In this document: one piece after another, positions 60,788 through 64,000 of the stretch | Position numbering within the stretch: the first letter of the stretch is position 1 | Layout of the letters: the number at the start of each line of letters is the position of its first letter | NCBI GenBank assembly: GCA_033439265.1 | Contig: JAVTVX010000020.1 | Location: 749,001 to 813,000, forward strand | Direction: 5' to 3' | Length of the DNA: 64,000 bases | Source: Dillenia suffruticosa | Lineage: Eukaryota; Streptophyta; Magnoliopsida; Dilleniales; Dilleniaceae | Notes under the pieces: generated by a model | Told to the model about the DNA's origin: nothing | What the model saw: only the letters and a program-made list of their open reading frames with translations | The model's database searches: none | Made by a program: the position numbers and the translations under genes

Positions 60788-60994
60788 TTACTGAATATAA
60801 GATTGGCCAATAATGTCAATGTCATGGTCACCGGTAGAAGGTGGGGGTCTATGCTTTGGTTGGGGTTCAGGCCCAACAGCCCCATCTGCACTTTGGGTGT
60901 CACTTGCAGGTGGCTTGATGACTGGTTTATCCGGTTGCCCCACCTCAGTACCGTACATTCCACCGCCGTATGCACCTTTAGTAACCGGTTCCAT
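60788..60994 (-). CDS. Small hydrophilic protein, unknown function
   Basis: A 68-residue single-exon reading frame, starting MEPVTKGAYGGGMYG, then KPPASDTQSADG, a Pro/His-rich middle and ending DHDIDIIGQSYIQ. An in-frame stop lies directly before the Met, which fixes the start. It is very hydrophilic, with no signal peptide or membrane segment. The composition (Gly, Pro, Asp, Ser, Gln) is like small stress or seed proteins, but I cannot name a family. Support for a real gene comes from upstream: a TATA box about 140 bases before the ATG and a strong ABRE/G-box 70 bases beyond it. No frame-breaking changes. Confidence 0.6.
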   Translation of the reverse strand: MEPVTKGAYGGGMYGTEVGQPDKPVIKPPASDTQSADGAVGPEPQPKHRPPPSTGDHDIDIIGQSYIQ

Positions 60995-61131
60995 TTATGA
61001 GAAATATGGAGGGTGGTGTTGCTTTCCTCCTGTCTCTCCCTTCTCATTCTCTTCTCTTTCTTTCACCTGATTGTCCATGCTCTTCAATAATCCAGTCTAA
61101 CCAACACCCCATCCCATTTCTGGCTCTAAAT

Positions 61132-61139
61132 GTATATAC
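61132..61139 (-). promoter_or_regulatory. TATA box of the small hydrophilic gene
   Basis: TGTATATACATTT on the minus strand, about 140 bases upstream of the ATG at 60994. This leaves room for a leader of roughly 100 bases. Confidence 0.55.
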
Positions 61140-61201
61140 ATTATCCACACAGATTGGACTTCAGGTGATGCAAGGGTGGAAGCCACGTCTCCCGCTGAGA
61201 G

Positions 61202-61210
61202 ACACGTGGC
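61202..61210 (-). promoter_or_regulatory. ABRE / G-box
   Basis: GCCACGTGT on the minus strand, the strong ABA-responsive element consensus with a CACGTG core. It lies about 65 bases upstream of the TATA box, a typical spacing for ABA- or seed-regulated promoters. Regulation itself is inferred. Confidence 0.6.
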
Positions 61211-63732
61211 AGCTAAATGGGCTCCCACCTCACTGTCTTGCATTAAATCTTCTGGCATTGCAGCCCTTAATTACTGGACCTGGAGCCGACTTAAAGGTTG
61301 GGTCCAAATCCATAACAAAGCCTTTTCCCACGAAATTAATGTCCAAAAGGAACTCGGACTTGGTTCACTGCCTTATGTTTGGAGTTTCGTCTCGACTAAT
61401 CCGGCTCGATCTAATTGAGGTCTCTCTTAGGAGGTAGGAGTCTCTCAATATAGTCGATTCTATACCAAAATTACGAATCGAATTCATGACTTTGGTTAAG
61501 GAACGCAACGAACTACCCGCTAGTCCTAGACTCTCTCTCACGCGCACAAATTAAAAAAAAAAAATTCGTTGGCTTCATAGACAATCCTAATCCTTATCCT
61601 GCCACGTATGATGATCCCATGGCAACGTCGGGATGTATGGTTTATGCAAATAAGGAAATTACAACGTGGGGAAAACGGGAGGTATCGCTATATTTTTTAT
61701 CCTAACCCAAAAGTCAAACTGTTCCGTGTTGACTTGAAGGAGTTTGACAATGGAAACACATAGAATCTCGTGACTTTTGAAATTCCTTGCCTAGATTGTG
61801 GAATATAGAAAACTTGCGCATAAGTTCTTGTTGCTTCTCTGGCATGTCTGGTTCGATAGACACGAGTTGTTGTAGTTCTAGTAAAGGACTAGATTGAAAA
61901 CCTTTGAATAAGCATGCACCCAGTCAAACGCTTACGTGAAGTTTCCTAGGACTCTTGTAATTTTAATCAAACCAAGGGAACTAGAGGTGGATTAGGACAG
62001 GATGGGCTAGTTTACGCCTGCATGCTTCGACGATAAGATCGCATGATCAACGGTTACTTTTTTTAATTGTACGTCGCAGATTGACTTCACGCTCGACAAT
62101 TCATTAAGTCCAACTTTTTTATCATGTTTATTATTATCATTTTTTATGATAAATCAAAAGCATTAAAAATCAATATTAATACATTTTTACGAGATTTTCA
62201 TGATAATTTTCACTTATCATAGAATAGGAAATTTATAGTCATAATAAATGATAAAAACATCTGATATGTACTTTGCAACTTAATTATTTAAATATATTTT
62301 TACCAAAAAAAAAAAAATCTTTTAGTTAAGTATCAAACTTGCAAATTCATGCTTTTATGCTACCACCTCAGGCGTTTCTTATTCACTGAATCTCAATTCC
62401 AATTCCAGTGTTCAATGTTTTCAATTATTTTTTTTGGTAGATTCAACAATTATAATAGAAAGATGCATAGTTTCGTCAATTATTGCGTTAAAACTTGCAA
62501 CCAACACTCATGTCTTGAAAAAGTTGAGATGTCGTGCTGTGTGCGTATGTGTAAACCCCATGATGCATAGACTTACGCTGTTTGGATTCCAAATACAGAG
62601 TTTTTCTTCCCAGAGACAGCCAAATGATTTGCAATGAACTACATGATTGATGCCAATTTGGTTATATTTATTTATAGAAAGCGCACGAGCAATAGCATAC
62701 AATCATACTCCTTAGGTGCTCTTGCTCATAGTCTTGGTCGCAATTCGAACGTGAAGCAGTATTGTCCCAAGATCACACAGGACCACAGCTTCACGTCTGG
62801 AACATGCTGGCTGCTTCCGCTTTGTCTTTTCCAGCTGGTTGAGATCTGAGACTCTTTTAATCATCTGTCCGAGATTTACAGGCGTTAAATCTCTTATTAC
62901 TTAAGTTTACCTATTAGAATATAGTAAATAAATTAAAAAAAAAAACTTCACCCACTATCTCATCTTAGCTTTTGAAAGCTTAGATCTATTACCATTCAAG
63001 AGAAGAACAACCACTAATTGCACCATAAAATTCAATTAACCTTCTTACTACAGCTGGGAGAAAGTTAAAAAAAAATAATAAAAATTATAATATCAAACAA
63101 GAAAATTAAAAATTCTCTCTCTTTTTTTTTCTTTTTTTTTTGCTCATCTCTTTCTTTTTTTCCTTTCTCAACAGAAGAAGAAATAGATCAAAATTATTAA
63201 AAAATTAGAAAAAAATTTCTTCTGATACATCAAATAGATCAAACTCTACAAAATAATCTATTTCAATTATTTGTCAAAACTAATCAATATATACTAATAA
63301 TTTGATTAAAAATTGATCTGCACGTGTTAATATAAATTGATATGTAAAATTTAATCCTTCGAATTTTAGTAAAAATAATTTTTATTTTCAATCATTTCTC
63401 CTTTTTGCGTGTCTTTAGAAATTAAAAAAAAATGGTTTTTTCTTTTCTTTTTTTGTTTGGGGGAGGGGGGAGAAAGGAGGCCAGAGTGTCATGAGCACGC
63501 GATGTTCCCTCCCCACCAGAACTAGGAACAGCAAAACCACCTCGAGAAACCATTTCACACGATCCCTCTCCTTCTAACTACAGCTGTGAGCTGTCTATAT
63601 TCCCCGACCTGATCCACACTCTCTCACTCTCAAGTCTCAATCACGCCTCTCTCTCTCTCTTTCTCTATTGTCTATCTATATAGGGCTCTTTTTTCCCACT
63701 CCCTTCTTCGTCAACCAACAAAAGACAAACAA
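61211..63732. other. Intergenic region upstream of the DUF241 gene
   Basis: About 2.5 kb without a supported gene. A dispersed-repeat copy lies at about 61380-61525. The stretch 63060-63470 is rich in poly(A/T) and CTTT. The last 300 bases are pyrimidine-rich (CTCTCT at 63645-63666) with a TATA-like CTATATAGGG near 63676, so they are the likely DUF241 promoter and leader. Confidence 0.6.
61380..61525. repeat. Dispersed repeat copy
   Basis: Carries GTTTCGTCTCGACTAATCCG, later GAATCGAATTCATGACTTTGGTTAAGG and a tail with GAACTACC. The same ordered words, diverged, occur near 6083, 11731, 52590 and 53188. Confidence 0.55.
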
Positions 63733-63753
63733 ATGACTCGTCATCATGGTTAA
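63733..63753 (+). promoter_or_regulatory. Short uORF overlapping the DUF241 start codon
   Basis: ATG ACT CGT CAT CAT GGT TAA encodes six residues and stops seven bases after the first base of the main ATG (63746), in a different frame. A ribosome that starts here would miss the main start. Confidence 0.6.
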
Positions 63754-64000
63754 CAGATTTCGGAGATCCATCTCATTTTCAAACCCCAGTCACAGCCGTC
63801 CATCTCCACCACAGGAGAAAAAGTTCCACGTCAGATCAACCAGTCTTCCATGCAGATCACGTCCTCTCTTCTCTCTGCTCAATGACGAGATAAGCGAGCT
63901 CAAAACATGGGCTTCTTCCCAATGCCAATCCCAATCCCAAACTCTCACTTCGGCTTGGCTCTGCGACGGCTTGAGCCGGCTACGATCTATTCTCGACTCG
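63746..64000 (+). CDS. DUF241 family protein, 5' end, partial
   Basis: An open frame from the Met at 63746 to the window edge (85 codons shown). It reads MVNRFRRSISFSNPSHSRPS, then FHVRSTSLPCRSRPLFSLL, NDEISELKTWASS, and SAWLCDGLSRLRSILDS. The RSxSLPxRSxP motif and the WLCDGLxRL motif are typical of the N terminus of plant DUF241 proteins, a family of mostly intronless genes of about 280-330 residues. Their role is poorly defined; the related BPS1 proteins affect root-to-shoot signalling. The start is supported by the family N terminus; a uORF overlaps it. Confidence 0.85.
   Translation, partial: MVNRFRRSISFSNPSHSRPSPPQEKKFHVRSTSLPCRSRPLFSLLNDEISELKTWASSQCQSQSQTLTSAWLCDGLSRLRSILDS

Noticed and set aside
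1..64000. CRISPR arrays, bacterial operons, organellar inserts, rRNA or intact tRNA genes
   Set aside because: None seen on reading both strands; regular repeats present are microsatellites and tandem duplications.

Overview
The window is nuclear DNA from a flowering plant, almost certainly a dicot and probably a woody species. The genes have many GT-AG introns, the intergenic DNA is AT-rich, and there are many (GA)n, (TA)n and poly(A/T) tracts and plant-type transposon remnants. The proteins are plant-typical: a PPR protein, a BAHD acyltransferase, DUF760, a plant O-fucosyltransferase, ESV1 and DUF241. No bacterial, organellar or viral genes were seen. Exon models were built by hand by matching reading frame and splice sites; all multi-exon models below close in frame with GT-AG introns.

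Layout. 1-5.2 kb: the 3' end of a zinc carboxypeptidase (+) lies tail to tail with a complete CRP1-type PPR gene (-). From memory the same two genes are neighbours in Arabidopsis (At5g42320/At5g42310). 8.9-10.3 kb: a single-exon BAHD acyltransferase (-), with a (TTC)29 array at its stop codon and a tandem duplication just upstream. 13.9-16.6 kb: a decayed LINE with an intact RNase H-containing reading frame. 17.9-20.8 kb: a broken PPR-like gene (in-frame stops, a frameshift, a lost middle). 21.9-25.7 kb: a plastid-type DUF760 gene (-). 27.2-34.5 kb: a ten-exon O-fucosyltransferase (+), whose sixth intron holds a solo LTR, a duplicated 100-bp segment and a probable MITE. 36.0-42.1 kb: an eleven-exon ESV1-like starch-turnover gene (-) with a SINE in intron 3. 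44.6-51.3 kb: a thirteen-exon WD40 gene of the EIPR1/TSSC1 family (-). 56.3-59.5 kb: a two-exon type II membrane protein of the DUF7796 family (+). 60.4-61.2 kb: a U2 snRNA-like fragment and a short hydrophilic gene (-) with an ABRE and TATA upstream. 63.7 kb to the end: the start of a DUF241 gene (+) with an overlapping uORF.

The genes do not form one pathway. Four products look plastid or starch related (CRP1, DUF760, ESV1) or secretory/Golgi type (O-fucosyltransferase, DUF7796 protein). I saw no gene cluster for specialised metabolism around the BAHD gene. The most interesting material is the record of insertions and duplications inside introns and next to gene starts and ends, plus the PPR-like pseudogene and the U2-like fragment.
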